Notes: a model not told the origin generated them from the sequence alone. DNA of 64,000 bases from Bordetella parapertussis (GCA_943331005.2 CALQJX020000004.1:1-64000), one strand, 5' to 3'. Shown: positions 16,787 to 25,440, numbered from the stretch's first letter. Made by a program: numbers and translations.

Positions 16787-16972
16787 CTAGGCAACCCGTT
16801 TCGATTCAATTTTCGTGTAGGTATAAGTTCGGTATTTGCCTTCGTTCTTGAAGGTTACCTCTACTTCTTCAGGCTCGAATAGGTTTCTGATACTTTCGGC
16901 CAATTTTTTGTAGAGACGCCTGATAGGGGAGTCCGCTGCGGGCTGAGGTTTTTGGAACGGATTATTGTTCAT
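16787..16972 (-). CDS. Small hypothetical protein
   Basis: A 61-residue soluble protein, not recognised. It starts with an Asn/Pro/Gln-rich segment, then an amphipathic helix (RRLYKKLAESIRNLF) and ends with an EEVEVTFKNEGKYRTYTYTK stretch likely to form strands. It lies 96 bp upstream of the patatin gene on the same strand and divergent from rpsF. The codon pattern looks like the neighbours', but coding status is only probable. Confidence 0.5.
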   Translation of the reverse strand: MNNNPFQKPQPAADSPIRRLYKKLAESIRNLFEPEEVEVTFKNEGKYRTYTYTKIESKRVA

Positions 16973-17089
16973 GAGGCACTATCTAATTGAGAATCATAAA
17001 TTTACACAGATGTAACGCTAAACTGCTACAAAAAAGAATAAATAGTTTGGCACAGGAAATTCAGATGTAGAAGAAAGATTATATTTTTC

Positions 17090-17120
17090 TTGGTTGAAAG
17101 AAAAATATGTGTTACCTTTG
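17090..17120 (+). promoter_or_regulatory. Promoter of the rpsF-rpsR-rplI operon
   Basis: A -33 TTG at 17090-17092 and a -7 TACCTTTG at 17113-17120 are 20 bases apart, close to the Bacteroidota sigma consensus. Transcription should start near 17126, leaving a leader of about 128 nt. Confidence 0.7.
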
Positions 17121-17126
17121 CACTCC

Positions 17127-17254
17127 CAAATTTCCCGGCTATCTGTAGGGCGAGGAATGAGGCTGTTTACGCATTTGTGCGGAAGCGACTGAGTTCCGGG
17201 TCTGAAAGATACCCAGTGTTCCTGCCGGGTGATGGGATTAACTTAAAAAAAATT
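17127..17254 (+). promoter_or_regulatory. Candidate S6:S18-binding mRNA leader of rpsF
   Basis: The leader is unusually long for this genome. At 17188-17217 it can fold into a helix with a 5'-side bulge: ACT/AGT outside, a bulge ending in CC before the G of GGGT, and GGGT/ACCC inside. A CCG at a bulge near rpsF is the hallmark of the known S6:S18 autoregulatory element. The helices are short, so this is a suggestion. Confidence 0.35.
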
Positions 17255-17617
17255 ATGGCAACAGAAACAAACCTTCAGAATTACGAGCTGATGGTCATCT
17301 TCACTCCTGTGCTCGCGGAGGATGACTTTAAGAACGCTCAGAAGAAGTACACAGACTTCATCAAGACAAATGGCGGGGAAATCGTTCACGAAGATGCATG
17401 GGGACTGCGCTCCCTGGCATACCCGATAGCTAAGAAAACCACAGGTTTGTACCTGGTGGTTGAATTCAAAGCTCCAACAGACCTTAACGCTAAGCTGGAA
17501 GTTCAGATGAACCGTGATGAAAACATCATGCGCCACATGGTTACCAGCCTCGACAAATTTGCCGTGGCATACAACCTCAGGAAACGCAGTAAAAACTTAA
17601 CCGCTGAAAACGCATAA
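17255..17617 (+). CDS. rpsF: 30S ribosomal protein S6
   Basis: A 120-residue ribosomal protein of the platform that binds S18. [16 protein letters not shown], the mid-protein [22 protein letters not shown] and [15 protein letters not shown] identify it. ATG 17255 was chosen over an open frame from 17090 because that longer frame overlaps the promoter and would add 55 unrelated residues. It is the first gene of rpsF-rpsR-rplI. Confidence 0.96.
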   Translation: MATETNLQNYELMVIFTPVLAEDDFKNAQKKYTDFIKTNGGEIVHEDAWGLRSLAYPIAKKTTGLYLVVEFKAPTDLNAKLEVQMNRDENIMRHMVTSLDKFAVAYNLRKRSKNLTAENA

Positions 17618-17628
17618 AATCACGAACA

Positions 17629-17895
17629 ATGGCTAAACAGAACGAAATAAAATTCCTCACCTCACAGCGTGTGGAAAAACGCCAGAAAAAATACTGTCGT
17701 TTCAAGAAAATGGGTATCCGCTACGTTGATTATAAAGACGGCGAATTCCTTAAGAAATTCCTCAACGAACAGGGAAAAATGCTTCCACGTCGTATTTCAG
17801 GTAACTCTCTGAAATTCCAGCGTAAAGTATCTCAAGCAATAAAGAAGGCACGCCAGATGGCAATTTTACCTTATGTTACTGACCTTTTAAAGTAG
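17629..17895 (+). CDS. rpsR: 30S ribosomal protein S18
   Basis: An 88-residue partner of S6. [18 protein letters not shown] and [22 protein letters not shown] are diagnostic; there is no zinc-binding CXXC set, only one Cys. It begins 11 bp after rpsF and ends 7 bp before rplI. Confidence 0.96.
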   Translation: MAKQNEIKFLTSQRVEKRQKKYCRFKKMGIRYVDYKDGEFLKKFLNEQGKMLPRRISGNSLKFQRKVSQAIKKARQMAILPYVTDLLK

Positions 17896-17902
17896 AAAAA
17901 TC

Positions 17903-18349
17903 ATGCAAGTTATCCTTATAAAAGACGTTGACAATCTGGGCGCAGCCCATGAAATGGTAGAAGTGAAGCCAGGCTACGCACGCAACTACCTGATACCTCA
18001 GAAATATGCTATCGAGGCAAGCTCATCTAATACCAAGATAATGGAAGAGCGCCGCAAGCAACTCGTTAAGAAAGAGAACAAGCTGATGGCTGAAATAGCC
18101 AATGTTACTGAAGTGCTGAAATCAAGCCCGATAAAAGTTGGTGCTAAAATAGGTGTAAGCGGTAAAATATTCGGCTCTGTTACTGCAATACAGATAGCAC
18201 GTGCTATCCGTGAGCAGAAAGGTTATGAAATAGACCGCCGCCGTATTTCTATCGTTGACGATGTGAAAGAAGCTGGTACTCACAAAGCGAGCATTGACTT
18301 TGGTAAAGAAAATGTTGTTGAAATTGAATTCGAAGTGGTTAGCGAATAA
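17903..18349 (+). CDS. rplI: 50S ribosomal protein L9
   Basis: A 148-residue two-domain protein near the L1 stalk. The N-terminal domain shows VILIKDVDNLGAAHEMVEVKPGYARNYLIP; a long connecting helix follows, then the C-terminal domain with GKIFGSVTAIQIARAI. It is the last gene of the operon, followed by a strong terminator. Confidence 0.96.
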   Translation: MQVILIKDVDNLGAAHEMVEVKPGYARNYLIPQKYAIEASSSNTKIMEERRKQLVKKENKLMAEIANVTEVLKSSPIKVGAKIGVSGKIFGSVTAIQIARAIREQKGYEIDRRRISIVDDVKEAGTHKASIDFGKENVVEIEFEVVSE

Positions 18350-18370
18350 TTGCTGCCCTTACAGAAATAG

Positions 18371-18402
18371 AAACCGCCTTCATTTGAAGGCGGTTTTTTT
18401 AT
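18371..18402 (+). terminator. Terminator after rplI
   Basis: AAACCGCCTTCA (18371-18382) pairs with TGAAGGCGGTTT (18385-18396), then a T run to 18400. A canonical intrinsic terminator. Confidence 0.9.
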
Positions 18403-18436
18403 GTAGTTAATTATCGGAATTGTTGGGGGGGTGAGA

Positions 18437-18826
18437 TCAGTTGAGATTCCTGAGGATGCTTTCTATTTTGGTAAAGGCATCTGCGTCCTTTATCACATAG
18501 CTGTCGGCCCCTTTCATAATGGTTTGCAGCGCAGCGCCATAGGCATCCTGGCCAGAAAGCATGATCACATGAATGGATGGGTCTATTTTTTTTATGGCTT
18601 CCAGGATCTTGGAGCCATTTGCAGCCTTATGCTCAATAGAATTAAGGTAATAATCGAGTATGATGATATCCGGCACTTCTGTGGCCAGGTGGCGGATACA
18701 CTCCTCGCCTGTGCCGAAGACCTGAACGGTATGTGGCGTCTTGCTGGTAATAAAATCTTCCAGTGCCATAGAGAGCATATCATTGTCATCTACAATGAAT
18801 ATTTTTCTGGAAAAACTATTGTGCAT
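18437..18826 (-). CDS. Stand-alone response-regulator receiver protein (paralogue A)
   Basis: A 129-residue receiver (REC) domain with no output domain. The acidic pocket is DDND (13-16), the phosphoacceptor Asp58 in DIIILDYYLNS, the switch Ser in MLSGQDA and the Lys in VIKD. It is clearly paralogous to the receivers at 26846-27226 and 29889-30269, sharing LSMALED, GTGEECI and ILEAIKK. ATG 18826 gives the same start as those paralogues; the longer frame adds 41 unrelated residues. It is probably a CheY-like intermediate in a phosphorelay, perhaps with the hybrid kinase at 27275-29836. Confidence 0.88.
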   Translation of the reverse strand: MHNSFSRKIFIVDDNDMLSMALEDFITSKTPHTVQVFGTGEECIRHLATEVPDIIILDYYLNSIEHKAANGSKILEAIKKIDPSIHVIMLSGQDAYGAALQTIMKGADSYVIKDADAFTKIESILRNLN

Positions 18827-18928
18827 GGACACCTGTTTGATTACGGAAGTAAAAGTAAGCATTGCGGCTAATATCCAAAAGCACTGAGCCAATTGAAAAA
18901 TTGGCGGTGCTGAATGAGGGTTTGTTTT

Positions 18929-18961
18929 ATAAAAACCGGGCTGATGCATGCATCAGCCCGG
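18929..18961 (-). terminator. Terminator after the DEAD-box helicase gene (26-bp palindrome)
   Basis: 18936-18961 is a perfect 26-bp palindrome (arms CCGGGCTGATGCA and its complement) followed on the minus strand by a T run. It ends the helicase transcript about 35 bp after its stop and could also stop opposing transcription. Confidence 0.8.
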
Positions 18962-18996
18962 ATAATGAATAATTGTTAAAAAATGAATTGCGGCAA

Positions 18997-20772
18997 TTAT
19001 TTTCTCTTGCCTTTGTAGCCACCGCCAGAGCTGTAACCACCTCCGCCGCCATCGCGCTTGCCGAATGAACGAACGTCGCCTGAATACCTGGCACCGCCAC
19101 CACCACCAGATGGTTTTGGTTTGCGGTGTTCGCCACCGCCACCACCGTAGCCGCCACCTCCCGGTGCGCCACCGCGCCCCTGCTCAGCCTCTTCGAGACG
19201 AACCTTCCTGCCTTTGAATTTCTTGGAAGAAAGATGCTCTACAATATATTCTGCGGCATCGCCGGGAACATTGAAGAAGCTGCTGAGATCACGAACAGTA
19301 ACCCTTTCGATAACGTTTGCATCGATATCTACAGATTCTGTGATGAACTGGATAAGTTTCTGTGTGTTGAGGCCATCTTTTTCGCCCAGGTTGATGAAGA
19401 TACGTGTGTAGCGGTTGCCACGTGCACCTTTGTCCTTGCCTTCGTAACCTGCATTGAGGTCGTCAGCATCCTGATAAGCGTCAATAGTATCTTTGAGCTG
19501 CAGCCAGATAAGCTTGCGGATCAGTTCGTCCTTATCTACCTCGGCAAACTGCTCGTGCATGCTGTCGCGGTAAAGTTTGGCGAAGTCGGCGCGAGGCTGA
19601 GCATTCGCGATCTGTTCCATATAGAAGAACAGACGTTTGCGCACCACTTCAGCACCATCAGGAATATCGCTTTTGTGGAACTTCTGTTTTACGAGGCGTT
19701 CTATCTGGCGGATGTTAGAGATCTGTTTAGGAGAAACGATAGACATACAAATACCTGATTTGCCGGCGCGGGCTGTACGGCCGCTACGGTGTGTGTACAC
19801 CTCAGGATCATCGGGCAGTTCGTAGTTGATAACGTGTGTGATATCGCTTACGTCTATGCCGCGTGCAGCTACGTCTGTAGCAACAATGCACTGTAGTTGT
19901 TTGTTTTTGAAACGCTCCATTACTTTAGAGCGCATCTTCTGGTCCATATCGCCATGCAGCGGGCTCACGTGGTAGCCCATCTTCATGAGTTTCTCAGATA
20001 CTTCCTGTGCATCCTGCTTTGTACGGGTGAAGATAACACCGTAGATACCTGGCGTGAAATCGAGCAGTCGGCGAAGTGTTTCGAACCTGTTGTGGTGCTG
20101 TGCTACGAAGTACTGGTGATCGATGTTCTCGTTGGTAGTGTTTGCAGTAGCAACAGAGAATTCTTTCCAGTCTTTCATGAAGCGCTTGGCAATGCCACGC
20201 ACCTCATTGCTCATAGTGGCACTAAACAGCCATGTATGCTCGCGGGAAGTAGTATTCTTGAGTATGAGATCTATGTCTTCGCGGAAACCCATGTTCAGCA
20301 TTTCGTCGGCCTCGTCGAGTACTACGTACTCAACTTCGTCCAGCGATATAGCCTTACGTTCCAGCAGATCTATAAGTCTGCCCGGAGTAGCAACAACTAC
20401 CTGTGGGTTTGTTTTGAGATCACGGATCTGGCCACCGATAGGCACGCCGCCATAAACAGCAGTTACATGCAGTCCGCGCATGTAAGCACCATACTTGGTC
20501 ATCTCTTCCTGTATCTGCATACAGAGTTCACGTGTGGGGCTAAGCACGAGGCATTGTACATGCTTTACCGCTATGTCCACATGGTGGAGTAAGGGCAGCC
20601 CGTATGCGGCAGTTTTGCCGGTACCGGTTTGCGCAAGCCCTATTATGTCTATGGGATCTGAAAGGAGAGTGGGTATTACTTTTTGTTGAATAGGAGTAGG
20701 TGTCTCGAAGCCAAGGTCAGAAATAGCCTGCGTCAGTTCTTCCCTGAGGGAGAACGATGAAAATGAAGTCAT
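18997..20772 (-). CDS. deaD: DEAD-box RNA helicase with DbpA-type RNA-binding domain
   Basis: A 591-residue ATP-dependent RNA helicase. Core motifs: Q motif TPTPIQQ, Walker A AQTGTGKT (47-54), PTRELCMQI, DEAD in VLDEADEM, SAT in FSATM, and HRSGRTARAGKSG. A DbpA-like RNA-recognition domain (about 455-530: TRIFINLGEKDGL, VERVTVRD-type strands) follows. The last 55 residues are Gly/Arg-rich (GGGGYGGGGGEHRK and similar) and probably disordered. The build matches DeaD/CsdA, which acts in ribosome assembly, cold adaptation and mRNA decay. The symbol is a best family match. It has its own promoter and terminator. Confidence 0.9.
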   Translation of the reverse strand: MTSFSSFSLREELTQAISDLGFETPTPIQQKVIPTLLSDPIDIIGLAQTGTGKTAAYGLPLLHHVDIAVKHVQCLVLSPTRELCMQIQEEMTKYGAYMRGLHVTAVYGGVPIGGQIRDLKTNPQVVVATPGRLIDLLERKAISLDEVEYVVLDEADEMLNMGFREDIDLILKNTTSREHTWLFSATMSNEVRGIAKRFMKDWKEFSVATANTTNENIDHQYFVAQHHNRFETLRRLLDFTPGIYGVIFTRTKQDAQEVSEKLMKMGYHVSPLHGDMDQKMRSKVMERFKNKQLQCIVATDVAARGIDVSDITHVINYELPDDPEVYTHRSGRTARAGKSGICMSIVSPKQISNIRQIERLVKQKFHKSDIPDGAEVVRKRLFFYMEQIANAQPRADFAKLYRDSMHEQFAEVDKDELIRKLIWLQLKDTIDAYQDADDLNAGYEGKDKGARGNRYTRIFINLGEKDGLNTQKLIQFITESVDIDANVIERVTVRDLSSFFNVPGDAAEYIVEHLSSKKFKGRKVRLEEAEQGRGGAPGGGGYGGGGGEHRKPKPSGGGGGARYSGDVRSFGKRDGGGGGYSSGGGYKGKRK

Positions 20773-20823
20773 TAAAAGAACTTTTGTGAAAAAAATGCAA
20801 TGCCTAAATGGCTATTGCGGGTG

Positions 20824-20831
20824 CAAAGGTA
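20824..20831 (-). promoter_or_regulatory. -7 element TACCTTTG of the DEAD-box helicase gene
   Basis: A TAnnTTTG match 51 bases before the ATG, giving a leader of about 45 nt. Confidence 0.6.
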
Positions 20832-21118
20832 GGGATAAATTAAAAGAAAAGGTAAAAAGTAAACGTTAAATATATATAACACTTACTAAGGGAGGGGTTT
20901 TATGAGTAGGCTGCTGATTCCATATTCAATTTATAGGTACTTGATAATCAGTATGCTACAGCGATTCTGGAGTATGAAGCGATCTGAAAATACTGATAAT
21001 ATTATTTTAATATTTCTTTGCCTGAGTAAGAATCCATAAAGTCTCAAAGGCATCAACCCGATGCGTATTGTCTCCCATACAGGTGCTTTACCCGGAAAGA
21101 GTACCATATTTATATGCT

Positions 21119-21126
21119 TATATTTG
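21119..21126 (+). promoter_or_regulatory. -7 element TATATTTG of the FMN reductase gene
   Basis: A TAnnTTTG match ending 40 bases before the ATG at 21167. Confidence 0.5.
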
Positions 21127-21166
21127 GTAAGCGCATCTATGCGGCAATAAACCACCACCAATCACC

Positions 21167-21727
21167 ATGCCACACATAAGCATTATCTCTGCCAGTATAA
21201 GGACAGGAAGGAACAGCCACAGGGTGGCGCTTTATTTCAAACAATTTCTGGAAAAGAATAAGCTGGCCACGGCGGATATACTGGACCTGAAGGAATTTAA
21301 TTTCCCGCTTTTTGAGGAAAGACTGAAGTACCTGCCGGCACCTGAAGAGGCAATACTGAATTTTGCCGGCAGTATAAAGGCCGCAGAAGGTATAATAATT
21401 GTTACCCCCGAATATAATGGAGGCTACCCTGCAAGCCTGAAGAATGTGGTGGATCTGCTGTATGATGAGTGGCACCGCAAGCCGGTAGCTATAGTCACTG
21501 TATCAGACGGGTCTTTTGGTGGCACACAGGTCATAACCTCGCTGCAGTTCAGCCTGTGGAAGATGCGCGCATGGACAGTGCCGGCCATGTTCCCGGTGCC
21601 GAAGGTCAGAGAAATGTTTGACGAGCAGGGTGTGCCTGCAGATGCTGCCGCTACAGATAAGCGTGCGGCAGGCTTTGTGAATGAGCTGCTGTGGTGCGTA
21701 GCAGCCGGGAAAAAGATGATTGAATAG
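21167..21727 (+). CDS. NADPH-dependent FMN reductase family protein
   Basis: A 186-residue flavodoxin-fold oxidoreductase. The N-terminal loop SASIRTGRNSHRVA binds the FMN phosphate; TPEYNGGYPASLKNVVDLL is the diagnostic flavin-contact block; VSDGSFGGTQV follows. Such enzymes reduce flavins, quinones or azo dyes with NADPH in the cytoplasm; the substrate here is unknown. It converges on the following membrane-protein gene with a 10-bp gap. Confidence 0.88.
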   Translation: MPHISIISASIRTGRNSHRVALYFKQFLEKNKLATADILDLKEFNFPLFEERLKYLPAPEEAILNFAGSIKAAEGIIIVTPEYNGGYPASLKNVVDLLYDEWHRKPVAIVTVSDGSFGGTQVITSLQFSLWKMRAWTVPAMFPVPKVREMFDEQGVPADAAATDKRAAGFVNELLWCVAAGKKMIE

Positions 21728-21737
21728 GAACGGTGGT

Positions 21738-23600
21738 TTATTCTTTGTTTCGGTAAAGTTCCATACACACATCGTCTATGTATATGGGTTGCCAGCCTAT
21801 ATTCCATACATCCATCCTTATCTGGTCGCCTTCCTCAAGCCCATCGGGAATGGGCACATAGAACCATATTTTGCCCCACTTGTTCACCTCGCGGTGGTCT
21901 ATCGTGAATTCGCGCTTGTTGATGCCGGGTTCGGTGAGACCCAGTTTATTGTCTATGCGGCAGCCCCACCAGTATTTTTTATTCTTTTTGTTCCTGATGT
22001 GGAGCGTAAGCAGGTGTTTGTAGTAGGTGTAATGATCGGGGCAACTAAAGCGGCCACTGCATTTAATGTATTGTGCCTTGCCGAAAACGGCCTTACTGTA
22101 ATTTAGCCAGATACGTCCGGGATAATATTCCTGATCGCGAGGTAAATAAAATACAGAGCGGCTCAGGCCTGTAGGGTCTGGTATTTGCTGTGCTGCGGTG
22201 TCTTCGTGTGTGTTGCAGCCAAGCGTAGCCATTTTTTCTATATCCTGCTCATCTGGTTGCGGTACTTCGGTATCCATCATTACCAGATCGTTGTAGGTGG
22301 CATTCATATGAAAGAGCATATGCAGGTTGTAGGTAGCGTTCGACTCCTCGCTGAAGAGTATGCCCCGAGCCTGCTGCAGGCTGTAGGATAAATTGACAGA
22401 CACAAAAAGTAAAACCACAGTAGTGGCTATGCTACGCACCAGTAGTTTTTTGCTGTAGCAATACTGCAGGAAAGCAGTAAGCGGTATGGCCAGTAATGGA
22501 TACATATGGATCATGGGACGGGAGCCCAGTCCGTTGATGTAGTTGTAGCAATGCCAGCTATATACCACATAAACATAGACAGGCAGCATAAGGTAGCACA
22601 TGATGGCTACGGGTCTTATTCTTTTGTAAAGAAAAAGTCCACCAACAGCCAGCAGCATGAGTGGTGTGTAAATGAACCAGCCATTCTTGAAGCCGAACAG
22701 TCCTTCCCAGATTTTGGGATCGTTCCAGATGAAGGTTTCTTTGCTGTAGCTGTAATAGAGGAAACTACCTGCAAATTTTTTCCAGTAGAGCAATTGAGGA
22801 ATGATGGGTAGCAGAAAGGCAACAGTAAATAGTGCCAGTCCTTTATACTGCTCCCTGAACAAGGTTATCTTTTGGCGCAGGGTTTCCTTGTTATACAGGT
22901 TGTAGAGCAGGGGTATGAGCAGGCAAATAATATCTGTGGGTCTGATGATGGTAATGAGCCCTCCCGCAATACCGGCAGTTACAAACAACCAGGGGCGAGG
23001 GCGCTGGTGCAGCAATATGGTAGTGTACAACAACAGTGAATAAAGAAAGAATAAGGGTACATGCGCCATGCCTGCCTGATATACAGAGAACCAGAACAGA
23101 TTGGTGCCTGCAAAAGTGATGACTGTGCCTATAGCAGCCAGCGTATTGGCGAAGAAATGCTGCAATATCTTGTAGAGCAGCAGTATACCCAGCAAGGCAT
23201 AAATGGCCGATGATAGTTTTACCATATTGCAGTAGGATGCCGAGTAGCCATCGGCATTGCCGCTGGTTACTTTTTCCCATGCATGAGCCATAAAGAAGAA
23301 GGGTAGTTCCAGAGTAGCAACGCCATAGGTATACTTATCTATCAGGTATCCTTTTGGTGTGTATGCACCTTCGCGACGCATCTCATCTAAATAGAATTGT
23401 ACCCGATAGTCGAACTTTTCTTTCTCTGGCAGCCAGTCGAGCGCCTTATGGTTGTGGTAGATAAAGGTAGAGGGCAGGTACATATAATACCCCATAGCAT
23501 CTCCATTGAATGGATAGGAATACCGGCCGTAGCATAGGAAGAACCATGCACTGAGTATCAGTGTACCAAACAGTAAGCTCTTGCTGAAGAAACGACCCAT
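21738..23600 (-). CDS. Polytopic membrane protein, probable GT-C glycosyltransferase
   Basis: A 620-residue protein with about ten predicted membrane helices and a large C-terminal soluble domain (about 460-620). The first loop after helix 1 carries FNGDAMGYYMYLP, an acidic loop in the place where lipid-linked sugar transferases (GT-C fold, ArnT/PMT type) keep their catalytic Asp; GGLITIIRPTDIICLL is another family-like feature. The C-terminal domain is beta-rich (YYPGRIWLNYSKAVFG, WFYVPIPDGLEEGDQIRMDVW), possibly carbohydrate-binding. The function is inferred from topology; donor and acceptor are unknown. Confidence 0.7.
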   Translation of the reverse strand: MGRFFSKSLLFGTLILSAWFFLCYGRYSYPFNGDAMGYYMYLPSTFIYHNHKALDWLPEKEKFDYRVQFYLDEMRREGAYTPKGYLIDKYTYGVATLELPFFFMAHAWEKVTSGNADGYSASYCNMVKLSSAIYALLGILLLYKILQHFFANTLAAIGTVITFAGTNLFWFSVYQAGMAHVPLFFLYSLLLYTTILLHQRPRPWLFVTAGIAGGLITIIRPTDIICLLIPLLYNLYNKETLRQKITLFREQYKGLALFTVAFLLPIIPQLLYWKKFAGSFLYYSYSKETFIWNDPKIWEGLFGFKNGWFIYTPLMLLAVGGLFLYKRIRPVAIMCYLMLPVYVYVVYSWHCYNYINGLGSRPMIHMYPLLAIPLTAFLQYCYSKKLLVRSIATTVVLLFVSVNLSYSLQQARGILFSEESNATYNLHMLFHMNATYNDLVMMDTEVPQPDEQDIEKMATLGCNTHEDTAAQQIPDPTGLSRSVFYLPRDQEYYPGRIWLNYSKAVFGKAQYIKCSGRFSCPDHYTYYKHLLTLHIRNKKNKKYWWGCRIDNKLGLTEPGINKREFTIDHREVNKWGKIWFYVPIPDGLEEGDQIRMDVWNIGWQPIYIDDVCMELYRNKE

Positions 23601-23687
23601 ATAGCAGCTAAATTACTGCTATAAAACGAAACAGCCCGAAGGCTGTTTATATGTGGTACGGCGGTAAGAGGGAAAAATTGAGGGGGA

Positions 23688-24134
23688 TCAGGAAATGACT
23701 GCCTGGTCGGAAGTGTCATCGGTCTTTTCTTTAGTATGCGCGCCATACCGGACAAAAATGTATAGATATAGCACTCTGGAAATACGCATGATATATGGTT
23801 GCATTAGCAGTACAATGCTGATGGAGGTGATGAGGTAGTAAATGATACTATTGTCTTTGTAGGAAAGACCTATGAGGGTCCAGTACCAGACAAGATTGAA
23901 ACCGAAGAGTGCCACAGACAGGGCATAGCTCACATAGCCGGTACCAAAATAGAAACCAATTTCTGGTTCCATTTTCTGACCACATTCGGGACATTCGTCA
24001 GGCATATCCAGCATGGTACTCATTGGGAAGATACTGTTCTGCTTATACATATGCCCCTTTCTGCAACTAGGGCATTGCATATTGAAAATGGCTTTTATTG
24101 CAGATGGTTTATCTTTTTTCAGCTGAGTATTCAT
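23688..24134 (-). CDS. DUF983 family membrane protein
   Basis: A 148-residue protein with an N-terminal zinc-ribbon-like pair CPSC and CPECG (about residues 20-23 and 48-52), followed by EIGFYFGTGYVSYAL and two or three membrane helices. This build is DUF983, a family of unknown function common in Bacteroidota and Alphaproteobacteria. It has its own -7 box (24161-24168) and is not obviously in an operon. Confidence 0.85.
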   Translation of the reverse strand: MNTQLKKDKPSAIKAIFNMQCPSCRKGHMYKQNSIFPMSTMLDMPDECPECGQKMEPEIGFYFGTGYVSYALSVALFGFNLVWYWTLIGLSYKDNSIIYYLITSISIVLLMQPYIMRISRVLYLYIFVRYGAHTKEKTDDTSDQAVIS

Positions 24135-24160
24135 TGATGGATGATTTAATTATTGTGGTA

Positions 24161-24168
24161 CAAAGGTA
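24161..24168 (-). promoter_or_regulatory. -7 element TACCTTTG of the DUF983 gene
   Basis: A TAnnTTTG match on the minus strand, 26 bases before the ATG at 24134. Confidence 0.6.
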
Positions 24169-24290
24169 CTACTGATAGAAAAACAAGTTTGTAACAATTG
24201 TTACAGAATATGGATATAGAGTAATGTTATATGGTTTCTACTATTTGTAGTAGCCTGTATGTTAATTTATCATTTTATTTTGCCGACGTT

Positions 24291-24488
24291 ATGACCAGAT
24301 ATTACAGGATAGCATGTGTTGTATTGGTACTAATAGGTTTTTTTACACTTGGTTACAGCAATGAACTGAACCGGGAAATGGAAATTTCTGTACATAAAAT
24401 GAGTGTTTTTATCATTACAGCGTTTGTTTCGGGTTTGGCATTCATAAATCAGGCAGGAGCCAGAGAGCAGCAAGACGATCTTTTATGA
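24291..24488 (+). CDS. Small two-helix membrane protein, hypothetical
   Basis: A 65-residue protein, not recognised. Helix 1 is about residues 7-21 (IACVVLVLIGFFTLG) and helix 2 about 36-52 (MSVFIITAFVSGLAFI), with a short acidic tail (EQQDDLL). ATG 24291 is preferred to the ATG at 24231 because a near -7 box (TATTTTG, 24276-24282) sits eight bases upstream, another possible leaderless start. It is followed by the DUF3050 gene's own promoter. Confidence 0.55.
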   Translation: MTRYYRIACVVLVLIGFFTLGYSNELNREMEISVHKMSVFIITAFVSGLAFINQAGAREQQDDLL

Positions 24489-24522
24489 TAATCTCCTGAC
24501 AAGCCTGAGAAGAATGGGAGTA

Positions 24523-24530
24523 TATATTTG
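24523..24530 (+). promoter_or_regulatory. -7 element TATATTTG of the DUF3050 gene
   Basis: A TAnnTTTG match 18 bases before ATG 24549. It rules out the TTG at 24528 as a start. Confidence 0.6.
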
Positions 24531-24548
24531 TCTGCAAATAAAAGAGAT

Positions 24549-25325
24549 ATGGCAAAAAGAATAGAGCAGTTAAAGGTAGATACAAAGGACCTGAGAGATA
24601 AGTTGGTGGATCACCAGTTATATGGCAGTATTACGAACCTGAAAGGATTGCAGTTGTTTATGCAAAGCCATGTGTATGCGGTATGGGATTTTATGTCTTT
24701 ACTGAAATCATTGCAACGAGGGCTAACCTGCGTAGCTGTGCCCTGGCAGCCCCAAGGTAGCGGATCTACCAGATATCTCATTAATGAAATAGTAACAGGA
24801 GAAGAAAGTGATGTAGATGATGAGGGCGTGCGGATGAGTCACTTTGAGTTATATCTTAAAGCAATGCAACAGGCCGGTGCAGATACACAACCAATACTTG
24901 CAGTTCTGAACAGTCTTGGTAAATATGCAACAGTACAGGATGCTCTGGCAGTATGCAACACTGAGGCAGCTGTAGCAGATTTTGTAGGTGCCACATTTGA
25001 CGTGATAGACACCGGGAAGTTGCACCTTATGGCTGCCGTTTTTACTTTTGGCAGGGAAGATTTGATACCAGGTATGTTTGTGTCTTTTGTAGAAGAACTG
25101 AACAAGCAAAAGAACGGCACAGCAACAGTTTTTCAATACTATCTGGAAAGGCATATAGAAGTAGATGGCGACCATCATTCGCACCTTGCCTATGAAATGA
25201 CAGATGAGCTTTGCGGCGATGATGAAGCCAAATGGCAGGAAGCTACCGCAGCTGTGCGGGCGGCATTGGTTGCCAGGATAGCATTGTGGGACAGTATACT
25301 TAAACAGTTGTCTGCTGCCGCGTAG
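24549..25325 (+). CDS. DUF3050 family protein (heme-oxygenase-like fold)
   Basis: A 258-residue soluble, mainly helical protein. LRDKLVDHQLYGSITNLKGLQLFMQSHVYAVWDFM at the N-terminus and ERHIEVDGDHHSHLAYEM near the C-terminus are DUF3050 hallmarks; the spaced His and Glu residues resemble the di-metal or heme site of the heme-oxygenase-like superfamily. The enzymatic activity is not known. It is monocistronic, with its own promoter and a strong terminator. Confidence 0.85.
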   Translation: MAKRIEQLKVDTKDLRDKLVDHQLYGSITNLKGLQLFMQSHVYAVWDFMSLLKSLQRGLTCVAVPWQPQGSGSTRYLINEIVTGEESDVDDEGVRMSHFELYLKAMQQAGADTQPILAVLNSLGKYATVQDALAVCNTEAAVADFVGATFDVIDTGKLHLMAAVFTFGREDLIPGMFVSFVEELNKQKNGTATVFQYYLERHIEVDGDHHSHLAYEMTDELCGDDEAKWQEATAAVRAALVARIALWDSILKQLSAAA

Positions 25326-25411
25326 TGCTTGCAGCTATAAATAAATCTCAGTAACAGAATAAAAAAGTATATTTTCTGAGGTGTTTATTATGCCTGATCA
25401 ATAAGAATATC

Positions 25412-25440
25412 AAGGAGCTGCATTTTGCAGCTCCTTTTTT
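25412..25440 (+). terminator. Terminator after the DUF3050 gene
   Basis: AAGGAGCTGCA (25412-25422) pairs with TGCAGCTCCTT (25426-25436) around a TTT loop, followed by Ts. Confidence 0.9.

Larger units (their letters stand above)
20773..21166. other. Intergenic region between divergent helicase and FMN reductase genes
   Basis: This 394-bp AT-rich stretch holds the two divergent promoters (20824-20831 minus, 21119-21126 plus). A 45-codon plus ORF (20902-21039) follows a GGGAGGGG sequence that resembles a ribosome-binding site, and a 76-codon minus ORF overlaps it; neither resembles a known protein and I do not call them. Confidence 0.6.

Noticed and set aside
20902..21039. 45-codon plus ORF with a GGGAGGGG sequence before its ATG
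   Set aside because: Its product resembles nothing, it lies between divergent promoters, and an equally long minus ORF overlaps it. The ribosome-site-like sequence is the only support.
20931..21161. 76-codon minus ORF between the helicase and FMN reductase genes
   Set aside because: It crosses the FMN reductase promoter and leader and shows no domain.
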